Position numbers and translations under genes: made by a program | Assembly (NCBI GenBank): GCA_946807835.1 | Contig: OX327697.1 | Location: forward strand, 12,087,001-12,151,000 | DNA: 64,000 bases | Origin: Ailanthus altissimus | Taxonomy: Eukaryota; Streptophyta; Magnoliopsida; Sapindales; Simaroubaceae | Direction: 5' to 3' | Notes under the pieces: generated by a model | What the model was told of the DNA's origin: nothing | The model's database searches: none | What the model saw: only the letters and a program-made list of their open reading frames with translations | Shown: one piece after another, positions 35,641 to 47,672 of the stretch | Layout of the letters: each line of letters opens with the position of its first letter | How positions within the stretch are numbered: position 1 is the first letter of the stretch

Positions 35641-36040
35641 CTAGATAGTAGATTCTAGAGCCACTAATCATATTTACAATTCATTGCAAGATCTCCAGGA
35701 AACCAGACAACCCAATAAAGGGGAGATTAGTTTAAGGCTAGAAAATGGCGCAACTGTTGTAGCCAAGGCAATGGGAGTTGTTCAACTTTATTTTAATTAT
35801 TTTAGGACTTTAGTATTAAATGATTGTTTGTTGGTGCCAGAACTCAAACGCAATTTGATTTTAGTTAGTTATTTGAATAAATTTGGTTATTTTGTTATTT
35901 TTGACTCAACAATAGTGATCAAAAAAAATAAGTCGTTTATATGTTCTAGTACACTAGTTAATAATCTATACTACATATATCTTAAAATTAACTTACTGCA
36001 TGATATAGAATTATGAATCTAATTACCATAAGAAGATTAA
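35641..36040 (+). pseudogene. Protease and pre-integrase region of copia C
   Basis: The protease active-site region reads IVDSRATNHI (about 35646-35676). TNT1-like elements have DSGATxH, so the Gly of the D-S-G triad is Arg, and element D has Arg at the same place. A TAG stop precedes it where Trp is expected. The rest (35684-36016) contains GATVVAKAMGVVQLYF, LNDCLLVPELKRNLILVSYL and VIFDSTIVIKKN, normal for this region in TNT1-like elements. Confidence 0.75.
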
Positions 36041-36990
36041 AGTGACTCCCACTAATCAAACGTATTTATGGCATCTACGTCTTGGTCATATTAGTCTAGA
36101 TAGGATCCAAAGACTAGTTAAAGATGGACCTTTGAGTTCATTAGATATTGAACCATTACCAGTTTGTGAATCTTATATAGAAGAAAAAATGACCAGAAGA
36201 CCCTTTAATACTAAAGGTAATAGAGCCATTGAAAAATTAGAATTAGTGCACTCTAATGTATATGAACCCATGAGCACACAAGTTAGAGGAGGTTATAAAT
36301 ATTTCATCACTTTTATTGATGATCATTCTAGATTCGGTTATATGTACCTAATGCGTTACATGTCTGAGGTGTTTGATAAATTCAAAGAGTTTCAGGCAGA
36401 AGTGGAAAGGCAATTAGAAAAATACATAAAGGCACTTCAATCTGATCAAGGTGGTGAATACCTCTATAGTGAGTTAATGACCTATTTGTTAAACAATTGG
36501 ATATTATCCTAGTTCACTGCACCAAGGTCATCCCAGCAAAATGGTGTAGCAGAAAAGAGAAATAGAACTCTTCTTGAAACAGTGAGGTCAGTGATGAGTT
36601 GTTCAACTTTACCCATCTCGTTCTAGGGTTATGCCTTAGAAACAACCATGTATCTTCTTAACTTAATTTTATTTAAGTCAGTCCCTAAACCACCTCTGGA
36701 AATATGGATAAGACGTAAACCAAGTTTACGTTATATACATATATGGGGTTGTCCAGCACATATGCTAAAAGGGAAAACAGATAAGTTGGAATCTAAGTCA
36801 GAGGTTTGTCTGTTTGTTGGCTATTCTAAAAGAACAAGAGGAAGTCTTTTCTATAGTTCTCAAGATAAGAAAGTATTAGTTAACATTAATGCAATATTTC
36901 TTGAAGAAAACTATATGAAAGACTTCAAGCCTATGAGTAAGATAATTCTTGATGAGTTATCTAGGAACTCTAATTTGTGCTTAATATAGT
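36041..36990 (+). pseudogene. Integrase of copia C
   Basis: The HHCC-type zinc region opens with LWHLRLGHISLDRIQ. One Cys of the CxxC pair is lost (VCESYIEEK). The catalytic core shows YKYFITFIDDHSRFGYMYL with the first Asp and LQSDQGGEYL with the second. After a stop at 36510, QNGVAEKRNRTLLE supplies the Glu. The C-terminal extension follows: IWGCPAHMLKGKTDKLESKS and VCLFVGYSKRTRG (36744-36840). Two or three stops break the frame. Confidence 0.85.
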
Positions 36991-38030
36991 CAATGGGTTA
37001 ATTCCCAGTCTAAATTATAATAACCAACCAGAGCCAGTTGCACAACAACAACCACCGGTACTTCATCATATTGAGAGGATTATTAGACGTCCAACTAGGT
37101 ACATGTTAATTGGAGAGTTATTTCAGGCAGTCTCTAATGAGCATGAACTAGGTCCCACTAGTTATGATAAAGTAATGGTTGATAAAGATGCAAACCATTA
37201 GCATAAAGCTATGAAATCAGAAATGGATTCCATGTATGCCAATAAGGTCTGGGAACTTGTAAAGAAACCTGAAAGGATAAAACCCATAGGGTGTAAATGG
37301 GTCTACAAGAGAAAGGGAGAGCTAGATAGGAAGGTGAAAACCTTTAAAGCTAGGCTTGTTGCTAAGGGTACACTCAGAAAGAAGGTATCGATTATGAGGA
37401 TTTTCGCCGATAGCCATGCTTAAGTCTATTAGAATTCTCTTATCCATTGCAGCAAATCATGAATATGAGATTTGACAAATGGATGTCAAGACTGCCTTTC
37501 TTAATGGAAATCTTGAAGAAAGTATCTATATGATACAACTAAATGGTTTTATAGCTATAAGCCAAGAGCATATAGTTTGTAAATAGTACAAAGCTATATA
37601 TGGGCTTAAACAAGCATCTAGATCATGGAACATCAAATTTGATCAGACAATCAAATTATTTAGTTTTGATCAAAATCCTGATGAACCTTGTTTTACAATA
37701 AGATAGATGAACGGTTTGTGATTTTTCTAGTCTTGTATTTTAGATGATATACTACTCATTGTAAATGATGTAGAAGCATTATCATCAGATAAAATATGGT
37801 TATCAAACTATTTTGATATGAATGATCTAGAAAAATCCAATAACATTATGAGGATCAAAGTATTAAGGGATCTCAAGTTAAAGATATTAAACTTATTGCA
37901 AACTGAGTATATTAACAAAATTTTGATCAAATTTGCCATGCATAATTCCAAAATGGATTGTTTTCCTTTAAATATAAAAATGATCTATCCAAGAATCAGT
38001 GTCCCAAAACTTCTGAAGAGATAGATCATA
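36977..38030 (+). pseudogene. Reverse transcriptase of copia C
   Basis: Starts in the AIFLEEN/PTRYM linker, then AMKSEMDSMYANKVWELV and the diagnostic KVKTFKARLVAKG (37336-37374). A frameshift comes after KKVS. Then QMDVKTAFLNGNLEESIYMI (37470-37530), YGLKQASRSWNIKFDQ and the active-site strand, in which LDDILLI is found near 37740-37762 in place of LYVDDILLI. The Asp pair is present, but a stop precedes it. NKILIKFAMHN follows. Confidence 0.8.
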
Positions 38031-38760
38031 TGAGAGGAATTCTTTATGCATTAGCAGTAGGAAATCTCATGTATGCAATGTTATGTACTATACCAGAATT
38101 TATTATATAGTCGGTATGGTCAGCAAATATCAATCTAATCCAGGACCAGAACACTAGACTATAGTAAAGCATATATGTAAGTACCTTCAGAGAATAAAAG
38201 ATAATATGCTCGTGTATTCCAGTGAGGATCTTATACCTATTGGGTATACAGATTCAGATTTTCAATCACATAAAGATGCTCGGAGATCTACCTCAAGATA
38301 TGTGTTTACTGGGAGACTCTACCTCAGGATATGTGTTTACTGGGAGATCTACCTTTAAGTAATTGGGCTATAAGTTGGATGAGTGTAAAGCAATCATGCA
38401 TCGCAGACTCTACCATGGAAGTTGAATATGTAGCTACGTCAAAAGCTGCAAAAGAGGTTGTATGGCTCCGCAAGTTCCTTATGGAACTTGAAGTGGTGCC
38501 GAGTGCTAAGATGCCCATTATTATTTATTGTGATAATAGCGAAGCTGCATAATCTAAGGAACCAAGATACCACAAGAAAGAAAACCACATTGAGAGAAAA
38601 TACCTTTTGGTATAAGAGCTAGTGCAAAAGGGTGAAGTTATGGTCTCTAAGATTGTATCAGCAGAACATTTAGCGAATCTATTCACCAAATCACTGCCAA
38701 CAAAGTATTTTGAAACTCATATATATAATATGGAGTTTGACAGATGCCTGACATGCTTTA
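38030..38760 (+). pseudogene. RNase H of copia C, with a small tandem duplication
   Basis: Contains MRGILYALAVGNLMYA (38030-38075), LVYSSEDLIPIGYTDSDFQ with the first Asp, then [22 protein letters not shown] with the Glu and YCDNSEAA with the next Asp (38531-38552). Between the first and second motif, 38285-38314 is repeated at 38315-38345, a 30/31-base tandem duplication absent from D. A stop follows EAA. The purine tract GGGCAAGTGAGAGAT (38761-38775) precedes the LTR. Confidence 0.8.
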
Positions 38761-38775
38761 GGGCAAGTGAGAGAT

Positions 38776-40152
38776 TGCTAGACATTTTATTAGATTAATA
38801 AAATTTATTCATAAATATAATTGAGCATACATTGATAAGCTCGTATTTATAAAGTATGTGATCTATGTATTAGGCATATGATGCTAATACAGAGGGTATA
38901 TATCACAAATTCGTTATAAATTAAATCTAGTTTGTAACCATTAATGAAAAAGGGCATTTCATTATGTAAGGTTATAGTTTTTCTGCTTCTTATAGTGAAT
39001 GATTTGCCTTGATCATTGAAGTAGAGACTTCGAGAGAAAAAATGTATATGTTACATTGAATGAGACTACTGTAAATTTTGATCTGGTTAACTAAATGTCG
39101 TAGATCTTAATTTACAAAAGCTTTAATAAGCTTAATTGATCTTAATCCTGAACAGGTAATGAACTTACATTCATGTATTGTATTTTTTGAGTTATCACGG
39201 AGTGAGATCCAAATAAACGGTCAAAACTGCGATAGCTTAGAGATATAATTTCATGGGTCGTAGGAACATATATTTGCAAGATAGAATCTAATAATTAATG
39301 TCCATCTAAGCTGTTTGCAGTACTTGATCGTTAGAATCTGTGGTCACAGTTTATTCAACAAATTATTTTTTGAATAATAATATTTATTTGTAAATTTATT
39401 TACAAAAATAGATATATTAAAAGTGATCATTAAAGTATTCAGTGACTTAAATGCAAATAAATAATTAAATAGGCAAAATATTTTTTTCATGGCCTAACTT
39501 TAATTATGAACATCAACTAGAGTGACAATTAAGTGGTTATTATTGGTCTAAAGATCAAACCCAATTTAATTTAAATGAGTTTTAATTAAATGAGCTTTTA
39601 CTTTATAACATAGATTACTAAAGTACAGTCCTTGGCTTTTAGTGGAATAGCCTGAGATTAACTTAGAAGAATTTGTGTATTATGAGATAATAAGGACTAG
39701 GCCTTTTAAGTTTAAGTTAGGAAGCCCATGGGTCTTACTGTCCCTCTACTAGCTCAAATCCTAATCAAACTCTAATTTTCTAATCCTAATCTAATTCTAA
39801 ATACCTAAGGGAGATCTCTATATATATGGGAGGTATGGAGTAATAAACTACAACAACCATATAGAGAAAATTTCTTTTTACGTATTTTTACGTGGAAAAC
39901 GAATTTAGTTAATATCTTTCTCTCAGATTTTGGTATTAGTGTGTTTAGAGATTAAAAAAGACCCACGTGTCCACATGCATTGAGTTTGAAGATTGAGGAT
40001 AGTAGAGAAGATTGCAGCTAGTCAATTCAAGATCTGTCATAGCGAGGAATTTAGGTAATCTTCTATCCCTTTACATATATTTATGAATAAGACGATTTAG
40101 CTTCCACTGCGTTTATTTTTATAAACAGAACAAATTTTATTTACTACCAACA
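38776..40152 (+). repeat. 3' LTR of copia C
   Basis: TGCTAGAC to CCAACA, 1377 bases. Compared with the 5' LTR it lacks 40 bases just after the first 10 or so, a deletion between two ATTTTAT-like repeats. ATGAA follows. Confidence 0.9.
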
Positions 40153-40157
40153 ATGAA

Positions 40158-41020
40158 TAGGTCTAGCATCAAAGTGCGGTGTGAGTAGTATATTCCAATC
40201 ATAAAAGTGCAAGCCTTTCTTACTCTTTTCAAATCATCACAAAGCCAAAGTGTATGGATCGAATTTTCAACTCCAATCCCACAATGATGGTAGGTTTCAT
40301 GGATAGGAATATGATGGCGTTTAAAATTATAATATGCCAAAATCCAATCATGTGAAACCTTTCATAAATTTTTTTTAACTTTTTGGTGGCACGACGAGTC
40401 TCCATAAGTGTTTCCATAGGTCTGAACAATTGATGATTCTTTGTTGCACAAAGTACTATTTAGAGCTGACTATAGCCACTTTTGACAAAATATTGCCCAT
40501 GTTTATCGAAGTGACACATCAAAAATTCATTAGTGTGCAAATGACTAGGAGAGGACAAAATATTAAGCATGACTTATTTTTCGTCTAAAAAAGAATCTCA
40601 TATAAGATCTATATTCCATTCCCCTGTTGTATTTTTCAAGCTCTCCATTAAAGCTGATCTGGAAGTGGACGAGGAAATAATAACTTAAAAAGAAAAGAGT
40701 CATTGCATCCATTGCTCATAGTAAATGAAAACTACAAGCCATTTTCAATTCACCATCTCGCATCTTTAATGATCACAACTTCATAAAATATTTGTTTTCA
40801 AACATCAGAAGTTATTGCTTTTTGTTTAGCCTTAAAAAAAAGGAAAGTAAAGGCTTTGAAGGAATTTGGCCACCAACGAATTAGGTTGGGAAATGAGCAT
40901 CCATCCTTGCTTCACAAGCATTGCCTTTTTAAAAATGATAAGATTACGAAAACTCATTCCTCTATATTTTTTTGCTGCTATACAAAACATCCACGTACAT
41001 TAGTGTAACTTCTTGTTATA
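40158..41020 (-). pseudogene. LINE1 ORF2, RT end and zf-RVT segment
   Basis: The only LINE1 DNA between copia C and copia D. On the minus strand the right part reads MGFRNLIIF-like and LVKQGWMLISQPNSLVA-like sequence (about 40960-40860, in shifted frames), the usual end of the LINE RT region. The left part (40340-40137) reads FKRHHIPIHETYHHCGIGVENSIHTLWLCDD, a zf-RVT zinc-binding motif with the Cys-x-x-Gly replaced partly by His. It joins in order with 49069 on the right and 29778 on the left. Confidence 0.8.
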
Positions 41021-42438
41021 TATTGGTCTAAAATAAATTATTTTTTCTATTTATAAAAATAAACTAGCGGAAACTAGATCATCCTGTTCATAATTACATG
41101 TTTAGGGATAGAAGATTACCTCAATTCCTCGTTATGGCAAATCTTGAACTGACTGGTTGTAATTTTCTCTACTATCCTTAATTTTCAAACTTAATGCGTA
41201 TGGGCATGTGGATCTTTCTTAATTTCTAAAACACGAATACCCAAATATGAAAGAATGGTGATAATTAAATTCTTTTTCCACGTAAGAATACGTAAAAAGA
41301 ATTTTTTTTTCTCGATATGGTTGTTTTATTCTATACTATTCCATACCTCCATATATATAGAAATCTCCCTTTGGTATTTAGAATTAGATTAGGATTAGAA
41401 AATTAGAGTTTGATTAGGATTTGAGCTAATAGAGAGACTACAAGACCCATGGCTTCCTAGCTTCAACTTAAAAGGCCTAGTCCTTATTATCTCGTAATAC
41501 CCCAATTCTTCTAAGTTAACCTCAGGCTATTCCACTAAAAGTCAAGAGCTGTACTCTAGTAACATATGTTATAAAATAAAAGCTCATTTAATTAAAACTC
41601 CATTTAATTAAATTGGGATTGGTCTTTAGACCAATAATAACCACTTAATTGACCTTCTAATTGATGTCTATAATTAAAGTAAGGCCATAAAAATGTCTTG
41701 TCTCTTTAATTACTTATTTGTCCATAAATCACTGAATGCTCTAATGATCACTTTTAATATCTCTATATTTGTAAATAAATTTATAAATAAATATTATTAT
41801 TCAAAAAATAATTTATTGAATAAATTGTGGCCACAAATTTTAATGATCAAGTACTGCTAACAGCTTAGGTGGACATTAATTATTAGATTCTATTTTGCAA
41901 ATATATGTTCCTACGACCCATAAAATTATATCTCCAAGCTATCGATGTTTTGACCGTTTATTTGGATTTCACTCCGTGATAACTCAAAAGATACAATGCA
42001 TGAATGTAAGTTCATTACTTGCTCGTGATTAAGATCAATCAAGCTTATTAAAGTTGTTGTGAATTAAGATCTACGACATTTAGTTAACCAGATCAAAATT
42101 CACAATAATCTCATTCAATGTAAAACACTAGTTTTTCTACTCGAAGTCTCTACTTCAATGATCAAGGCAAATAATTAACTATAAAAAATAGAAAAACTAC
42201 AACCCTACATAATGAAATGCTCTTTTTCATTAATGGCTGCGAACTATATTTAATTTATAAAGAACTTGTGATATATACCCTCTGTATTAGCATCATATTC
42301 CTAATACATAGATCACATACTTTATAAATATGGGCTCATCAATGTATGCTCAATTATATATATGACTAAACTTTATTAATCTAATAAAATATTATTACAC
42401 ATGTTTTAAGGGCATAAAATAACATAAAATGTCTAACA
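41021..42438 (-). repeat. 3' LTR of copia D
   Basis: Plus-strand TATTGGTC to TCTAACA, 1418 bases. In element orientation it starts TGTTAGACATTTTATG, preserving the 40 bases lost from the 3' LTR of C. The purine tract on its right reads AAGTGGAAGAT on the minus strand (42439-42449). Confidence 0.9.
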
Positions 42439-42452
42439 ATCTTCCACTTATC

Positions 42453-43140
42453 CTAAAGCATGCCGGGCATCTGTCGAACTCCCATATCATATATATGAGT
42501 TTCAAAACACTTTGCTGGCAATGATTTGGTGAATGGATCTGCTAGAGTTTCGGCTGATGCAATTTTAGAGACCATAACTTCACTCTTTTGCACTAGCTCC
42601 CATACCAAATGGTATTTTCTCTCAATATGTTTTCCTTTCTTGTGGTATCTTGGTTCCTTATAAATAATAATAAGCATCTTAGCACTAGGCACCACTACAA
42701 GTTCCATAAGGAACTTGTAGAGCCATACAACATCTTTTGTAGCTTCTGACGCAGCTACATATTCAACTTCCATGGTAGAGTCTGTGATGCATGATTTCTT
42801 TACACTCCTCCAACTTATAGCCCCATCACCTAAAGTAAACACATATCCTGAGGTAGATCTTCGGGCATCCTTATGTAATTGAAAATCTGAATTTGTATCC
42901 TAATAGGTATAAGATCCTCACTAGAATACACTAGCATATAATCTTTCATTCTCCGAAGATACTTAAATATATACTTTAGTGCAGTCCAGTGTTCTAGTCC
43001 TGGATTAGATTGATATCTGCTGACCATGCCGACTACATAACAAATATATGGTCTATTACATAGTATTGCATACATAAAACTTCCTATTGCTGATGCATAA
43101 TGAATTTCTCTCATGTGATCTATCTCTTCAGGAGTTTTGG
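42453..43140 (-). pseudogene. RNase H of copia D
   Basis: MREIHYASAIGSFMYAILC (43114-43058) and MLVYSSEDLIPI, then, in another frame, [28 protein letters not shown] (42828-42745) with the Asp and Glu strands. Compared with C, a short deletion removes the YCDN motif that should follow IIIY (42660 region). The end reads [20 protein letters not shown], the standard end of TNT1-like pol. It overlaps no other gene. Confidence 0.8.
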
Positions 43141-44200
43141 GACACTAATTCTTAGATAGATCAATTCTATGTTTAAAATGAAGTGTTCCCTTTTTTTATT
43201 CATGCATAGCAGAGCTATTTAGAATTTTGTCTATATATGCAGCTTGAGATAAAGATAATATTTTATTTTTATGATCTCGCAATAGCTTAATTCCAATGAT
43301 GTAACTAGCTTCACCTAAGTTCTTTATATCAAATTGGTTAGATAACCAAATTTTAACTGATGATAACGCTCCTAAATCATTTTTAATGAGTAGGAGCATT
43401 ATCATACAAGACTAGAAAAACCACCAACTACCTAACTATCTTCTTGTAAGCACAAGGTTCATCAGGATTTTGATCAAAACTAAATGATTTGATTGCCTGA
43501 TCAAATCTGATGTTCCATGATCTAGATGCTTGTTTAAGCCCATAGATAGATTTTTGTAGTTTATAAACCATATGCTCTTGGCTTATAACTATAAAACCAT
43601 CTGGTTGTATCATATAGATACTTTCTTCAAGATTGTCATTAAGAAAGGCAGTCTTGATATCCATTTGCCACATCTCATAATTAAGATTTGCTGCAATAGA
43701 TAAGAGAATTCTAATAGACTTAAGCATAGCTACCGGCAAAAAGGTCTCCTCATAATCGATACCTTCTTTCTAAGTGTACCCTTAAGCAACAAGTCTAGCT
43801 TTAAAGGTTTCAACATTTTCATCTACTCCCCACTTTCTCTTGTAGCCCATTTACACCCTATGGGTTTTATCCCTTCAATTTTTTCTACAAGTTCCTAGAC
43901 TTTATTGGAATTCATAGAATCTATTTCTGATTTCATAGCTTTATGTCAATGGTTTGTATCTTTCTCAACCATTGCTTCATCATAACTAGTGGGATCTAGT
44001 TTATGCTCATTAGAGACTGCCTAAAATGACTCTCCAATTAACATGTACCTAGTTGGACGTCTAATAATCCTTCCACTATGACGAAGTACTAGTGGTTATT
44101 GTTCTACAACTGGCTCTGGATGGTTATTATTTTCTAGATTGGGAATTAACTCACTGGCTCTATCAGGCATAATATTAGAGTTTTCAGATAACTCATCAAG
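43141..44200 (-). pseudogene. Reverse transcriptase of copia D, active site destroyed
   Basis: 43739-43428 is well kept: MLKSIRILLSIAANLNYEMWQ, MDIKTAFLNDNLEESIYMIQ and YGLKQASRSWNIRFDQAIK. The active-site strand after FLVLY should read VDDILLI. Instead a small deletion gives YDNAPTH (about 43410-43385), so both catalytic Asp residues are lost or displaced. ASYIIGIKLLRDHKNK and IDKILNSSAMHE follow (43320-43196). The N-terminal part (43740-44200) has stops but retains recognisable KPIG and KTFKAR remnants. Confidence 0.8.
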
Positions 44201-45540
44201 AATTATCTTACTCCTACGCTTAAAGTCTTTCATATAGTATTCTTCAAGAAAGATTGCCATTAGTGTTAACTAAAACTTTCTTATCTTGAGAACTATAGAA
44301 AAGACTTTCTCTTGTTCCTTTAGGATAGTCATCAAACAGACAAACGTTTGACTTAGATTCTAACTTGTCTGTCTTTCCTTTTAGAACATGAGCTGGATAA
44401 CCCTATATTTAGATAGGATGTCTATAACGTCCTATCTAAATTTCCAGAGGTGTTTTAGGGACTGACTTAGATGAAATTAAGTTAAGAAGACACATGGCTG
44501 TTTCTAAGGTATAACTTCAGAATGACATGGGTAAAGTTGAATAGCTCATCACTGACCTCACTGTTTCAAGAAGAGTTCTATTTCTCCTTTCTGCTACACC
44601 ATTTTGCTGGGGTGACCCTGGTGCAGTCAACTAGAATAATATCCAATTGTTTAACAAATAGGTCATGAACTCACTATAGAGGTATTCATCACCTTAAACA
44701 GATTGAAGTGTCTTTATGAGTTTTTCTAATTACCTTTTCACTTCTACCTGAAACTCTTTGAATTTATCAAACGCCTCAGACGTGTAGCGCATTAGGTACA
44801 CATAACCGAATCTAGAATGATCATTAATAAAAGTGATGAAATATTTATAACCTCCCCTAACTTGTGTGCTCATGGGCCCATATAAGTTAGAGTGCACTAA
44901 TTCTAATTTTTCAATGGCTCTATTACCTTTAGTATTAAAGGGTCTTCTGGTCATTTTTCCTTCTATACAGGATTCACAAACTGGTAATGGTTCAATATCT
45001 AATGAACTCAAAGGTCCATCTTTGACTAGTCTTTGGATCCTATCTAGACTAATATGACCAAGACGTAGATGCCATAAATACGTTTAATCAGTGGGAGTCA
45101 CTTTACTCCTCTTATGGTAATTAGACTCATTATTCAATTTTGTGTCATGCAGTAAGTTGATTTTAAGATATATACAGTATAGATTATTAACTAGTGTACC
45201 AGATTATATAAACGACTTATTTCTTTTGATTACTACAGTTGAGTCAAAAATAACAGAATAACCAAATTTAATCAAATAATTAACTGAAATTAAATTGTGT
45301 TTTAGTTCTAGCACCAATAAACAATCATCTAATACTAAAGTCTTAAAATTATCAAAATAAAGTTGAACAATTCTCACTGCTTTGGCTGCAACAGTTGTGT
45401 CATTTCCTAGCCTTCCCATTGCTTTGGCTGCAACAGTTGCGTCGTTTCCTAGCCTTAAACTGATCTCTTCTTCATTGAGTTGTCTGGTTTCTTAGAACCC
45501 TTGCAATAAATTATAATATGATTAGTGGCTCTAAAATCTA
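44201..45540 (-). pseudogene. Protease and integrase of copia D
   Basis: Near 45535-45505 the protease site reads IVDFRATN, with Phe-Arg in place of Ser-Gly, after a TAA at the expected Trp codon. Pre-integrase: LWHLRLGHISLDRIQ (near 45078-45035). Core: MSSLDIEPLPVCESCIEGKMTRR retains the zinc-binding CxxC-type Cys pair lost in C, and FITFINDHSRFGYVYL has the first Asp. Then come the QNGV/ERRN remnant and the C-terminal extension near 44400-44300. Multiple stops. A 45-base direct repeat (TTTGGCTGCAACAGTTGyGTC) lies at about 45380-45445. Confidence 0.75.
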
Positions 45541-45544
45541 CTAT

Positions 45545-46014
45545 TTAGGAGTCAGTAGAATCAACTATTAAACATATCTCAATGAAAAGAATTTTACCAT
45601 AAGGTGAAGCTTTCCTTTTAGCTATTGAAAACTTAATTAAAGGATAGTTTTTCTTCCAATGCTCTTTAATGCCACATTGGAAACACTTTCTTTTGAGCCT
45701 TACTACCGTTTTATGAATTTGCATAAATCCTAAATTAAATGCTTTCTTTGGCTTATTTTTCTTCTTCTTACTACTCTTTCCTCTAGGATTGAGACCAAAA
45801 GATAAAGATGTGTCCTTAATCAATTGACTATTGTAAGCATTTATTTCATCTTGGTGTGCATTTTCATTAGATATTTGAGTGCATTTATCAGTTAGGACAT
45901 ATTTGTGCTTTTTAACTGTGAGTTCAATATCTAAGTTCCTTTCCCAATCTACATAATTATTCTCGGTTATCCTGTTTTAGTTTAGACGAATGCTAGTGGG
46001 TTGAATGAAGACAT
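45545..46014 (-). pseudogene. Gag of copia D, uninterrupted but lacking its core
   Basis: Starts at ATG 46014-46012 with MSSFNPLA, frameshifts within the first 20 codons, then runs NNYVDWERNLDIELTVKKH without the solo LTR found in C. As in C, the sequence jumps from the N-terminal domain (EINAYNSQL) to the basic RGKSSKKKKNKPKKAF segment and zinc knuckle CFQCGIKEHWKKNYP (45690-45640). The Gag core is missing from both copies at the same junction. Confidence 0.8.
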
Positions 46015-47654
46015 GATTCTGAAAATTATATTCATACATAAGCATACATTATCTAATAGCATGTGAAAATTTTGAATAAATGCATGAAATGCATTTATGT
46101 AGAGCTCTTTAATTACATTATGCATCGGTAATCTAATTTCCATTCAGAATACACCTCCGTATGGTGGTCATATCCGTCATAAATTAGACTAGTACCATAC
46201 TAATTTATTATTATTATCTCGATATCTCATATCAAATAATAACAAACTACCGATTTTTTAGCTCTTAGATTTAATTAACAAAAACTCTATAGGGAGGATA
46301 TTAACCAACCTAAGTTGAGTGCATAACCATTATTTCAATCCTTTATATTTTCCAATTAAAAAAGCTACCGTATAGTAGTTAGTTTCGCATGGATCCTATA
46401 TTGGATCTTATCCTTTAGGAAAGTCTTATCTAATAACCAGTTCTGATTAATACCCTCCATAAAGAGCTCATAAGATTTGAGGTAAAATATTAATCTACCT
46501 TATTATAGGACCAATAATGGAGGGTATGGGCTTTATGCCAAAAGCCCTCTCTCATTCAATATTTTAATTCTTAGAGTTTTTAATTAATTTATAAAATGAA
46601 ATTTCTCCTCATTAATATCTAATTTTATTTCCATAAAATAATTAATAAGGTCATGTCAAATAATAAATTAATATAATATTAAAAATATGACAATAATCTT
46701 ATCCTAATCTCATTAGAACATTAATGTCATACAATATGATATATTTTATGCATGAACATGTGAATGTGGCACCCTAAATCTATATGACATGTTCTTTAAA
46801 GTCTTTCTTGAAGTCAATTTGAGCTCTTTCATAATGTTACATTCTCTTACTTGTCTCCTTTAATGGGCTTGAATTTTGGGCCTTTTAATTTTCTTTAGTC
46901 CACTTATTTTAAAAAAATAAATTAGGCTTATTTTAGACTTAAAATTTCTTTGCGCCTTTTAAATAAAAATATTTTTAGAGCTAATCATTTTAATAAAATA
47001 GTCTAAATAAAATTTTATAAAATTAAACCAAGATTAAAAGACGTTTGGACCACTTTAAATTTGTAAATACCCAAAATTTAGTCCAAAAATAAATTTTGTT
47101 TAAATTTAGGACCTATTTACAAATATCTCAAAGTTTTTTAGTCAAACTTTGATTACCCAATACTTGGAGGGGCTGAAAGAAAATAAAATTTCTGTTAGGG
47201 CCTATTTACCTTTGACAAATTTTTAAAGGTTAATTTATAATATATACAAACTTGACTAGATTAAAACAAAATTAATTAAACAAGGAGGGGTGTTGGGTGA
47301 TATTATTCAGATGAAACCTAATTCCATCCTCTTTACACAGTACGGCAACCCACTTTTTTTTTTTACATTTTTCTTCTCTTTTTTTTATTTCTCTTTTTTT
47401 TTTATTATTACAATCAAAATAATAATAAAAATATGTATTCTTTTGATTGCAAATTAAAACCCTAAGCCAATTAATTTTCTTACAAAAAAAAACTAAAACT
47501 TCACCAAGAATTAACTTAACCATGAATTATTATGGATATAACTATTCATTATATAATTAATAAAAATAACAAATATAGATTAAATATATAATTGGTACTA
47601 CAATAAACAACTACTACAACACATAAAAATAAATTATACATGTAATACAAATAA
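46015..47654 (-). other. Long untranslated leader of copia D
   Basis: Non-coding and homologous to 31217-32994. The hairpin-like motifs are at 46153-46169, 46284-46300, 46364-46378 and 46452-46468 (minus strand ACCACC-ATAC-GGAGGT and CTACT-ATAC-GGTAG are the clearest). An open frame at 47272-47523 is a Lys- and Tyr-rich low-complexity translation and is not supported as a gene. Confidence 0.6.
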
Positions 47655-47670
47655 GGCGACTTTAATACCA
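47655..47670 (-). other. Primer binding site for initiator tRNA-Met (copia D), mutated
   Basis: Minus strand TGGTATTAAAGTCGCC, two bases inside the 5' LTR. It differs from TGGTATCAGAGCC by transitions only. Confidence 0.8.
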
Positions 47671-47672
47671 GT

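Larger units (their letters stand above)
29774..40157 (+). mobile_element. Ty1/copia retrotransposon C, complete with ATGAA target duplication
   Basis: 5' LTR 29779-31198, primer site, a 1.8 kb leader, gag, protease, integrase, RT, RNase H, purine tract and 3' LTR 38776-40152. ATGAA at 29774-29778 and 40153-40157 flanks it exactly. It is inserted in LINE1 between the zf-RVT and RNase H coding regions. A family A solo LTR (33080-35253) sits in its gag. The LTRs look roughly 90 percent or more identical by eye, so the insertion is not very recent. Element D (41021-49068) is the same family in the opposite orientation. Confidence 0.95.

Noticed and set aside
47272..47523. A Lys/Glu-rich 83-codon minus-strand frame in the D leader
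   Set aside because: Low-complexity translation of A-rich DNA. The matching leader of C has no such frame.
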